Shown here: positions 63,626 through 64,000 of the stretch, one piece after another
Layout of the letters: every line of letters begins with the position of its first letter
Position numbering within the stretch: the first letter of the stretch is position 1
Assembly (NCBI GenBank): GCA_029204225.1
Contig: CM055094.1
Coordinates: 30,435,427-30,499,426 of the forward strand
DNA: 64,000 bases
DNA from: Diphasiastrum complanatum
Taxonomy: Eukaryota; Streptophyta; Lycopodiopsida; Lycopodiales; Lycopodiaceae
Direction: 5' to 3'
Translations under genes and position numbers: made by a program
The notes under the pieces: model-generated
Told to the model about the DNA's origin: nothing
Databases searched by the model: none
What the model saw: only the letters and a program-made list of their open reading frames with translations

Positions 63626-63765
63626 AGGGAGCAGACCCTTATGGGACCGAATACCCTAATTTGGTGGGTTCGTGGAAGTTCCCATAAGGGTGTCCAGGGA
63701 GCAGACCCTTATGGGACCGAATACCCTAATTTGGTGGGTTCGTGGAAGTTCCCATAAGGGTGTCC
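63626..63765. repeat. Perfect 2 x 70-bp tandem duplication, each unit a hairpin
   Basis: 63626-63695 and 63696-63765 are identical. Each holds the inverted repeat ACCCTTATGGGA/TCCCATAAGGGT around a loop of about 33 nt. Confidence 0.95.
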
Positions 63766-63792
63766 AGAACAATATAATTAGAGTAAAACCAT

Positions 63793-63926
63793 AGCCTGCA
63801 CACATTCCATAGTTAATTGATCCAATGCTCTTGAGTTCCTTGTATGAGGGAGGCTCATCTGGAATCTGGAAACGAATGAAACCAAGTGGGAATGCCCTGC
63901 TAAACCAGCGAATCCAGTGGCAATAC
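63793..63926 (-). CDS. Probable internal exon of an unrecognised gene
   Basis: Minus strand, acceptor TTTCAG|GTATTGCC at 63926. The open frame reads YCHWIRWFSRAFPLGFIRFQ, IPDEPPSYKELKSIGSINYG and MCAGYG, with a possible donor G|GTTTTAC near 63793. Composition and splice context look like a real exon, but I do not recognise the family. The flanking exons would be left of the tandem repeat or beyond the window. Confidence 0.4.
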
Positions 63927-64000
63927 CTGAAAGCTCAATCACTATAATTGAAGAATGCCACTCTCAGGTCAGCTAACTAGCATCTCTTTTATCAGTGTAG

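Overview
This is a piece of a plant nuclear genome: spliced genes with GT-AG introns, Ty1/copia, Ty3/gypsy, LINE and hAT remains on both strands, and long perfect (CT)n/(GA)n arrays. The cytosolic class II small heat-shock protein is plant-specific. The mix of LINEs, including one with an R2-like tail, suggests a large genome of a non-flowering plant such as a fern, but that is inference.

Layout. 1-1.8 kb: LINE remnant on the minus strand. 3.0-3.5 kb: hAT transposase tail. 3.8-9.9 kb (+): most of a gene for a TAF1C-like RNA polymerase I factor. Nine exons sum to an in-frame 2424 nt, and two introns carry minor-spliceosome (U12) signals. 10.9-11.3 kb: a non-autonomous hAT element with a perfect 8-bp target duplication. 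12.9-16 kb: microsatellites and LINE/copia relics. 16.85-18.1 kb (-): a complete three-exon, 157-residue class II small heat-shock protein gene. 19.3-24.4 kb: copia relics, LTR fragments and an RPS5 pseudogene. 25.42-31.69 kb: a structurally complete but coding-dead copia element (+) with both LTRs and an AAAAT target duplication, inserted in an older minus-strand copia (24.6-34.6 kb). 35.6-37.0 kb: gypsy gag with two successive gag-like units.

38.2-43.9 kb is the most unusual part. An intact, unrecognised two-exon gene (395 residues, -) lies head-to-head with a strongly diverged histone H3-like pseudogene (+), followed by an S/P/K-rich segment and a Ulp1-like (C48) protease relic. Between and beyond them are ten inverted-repeat pairs with related arms (consensus about GATATCGGATCARCGCGC). 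One arm ends 9-10 nt before the start codon of both divergent genes.

44-58.4 kb (-): copia scraps, a gypsy element with an additional sense-strand reading frame between pol and its polypurine tract, and a truncated copia element. 58.7-62.5 kb: copia, gypsy chromodomain/LTR, R2-like and L1-like LINE pieces, and one possible plastid-targeted first exon (60.29 kb). 63.6-63.9 kb: a perfect 70-bp tandem duplication and one probable exon of an unrecognised gene (-).

The only host genes I can model end to end are the heat-shock gene and the 38-39.5 kb gene. I saw no tRNA, rRNA or CRISPR array.
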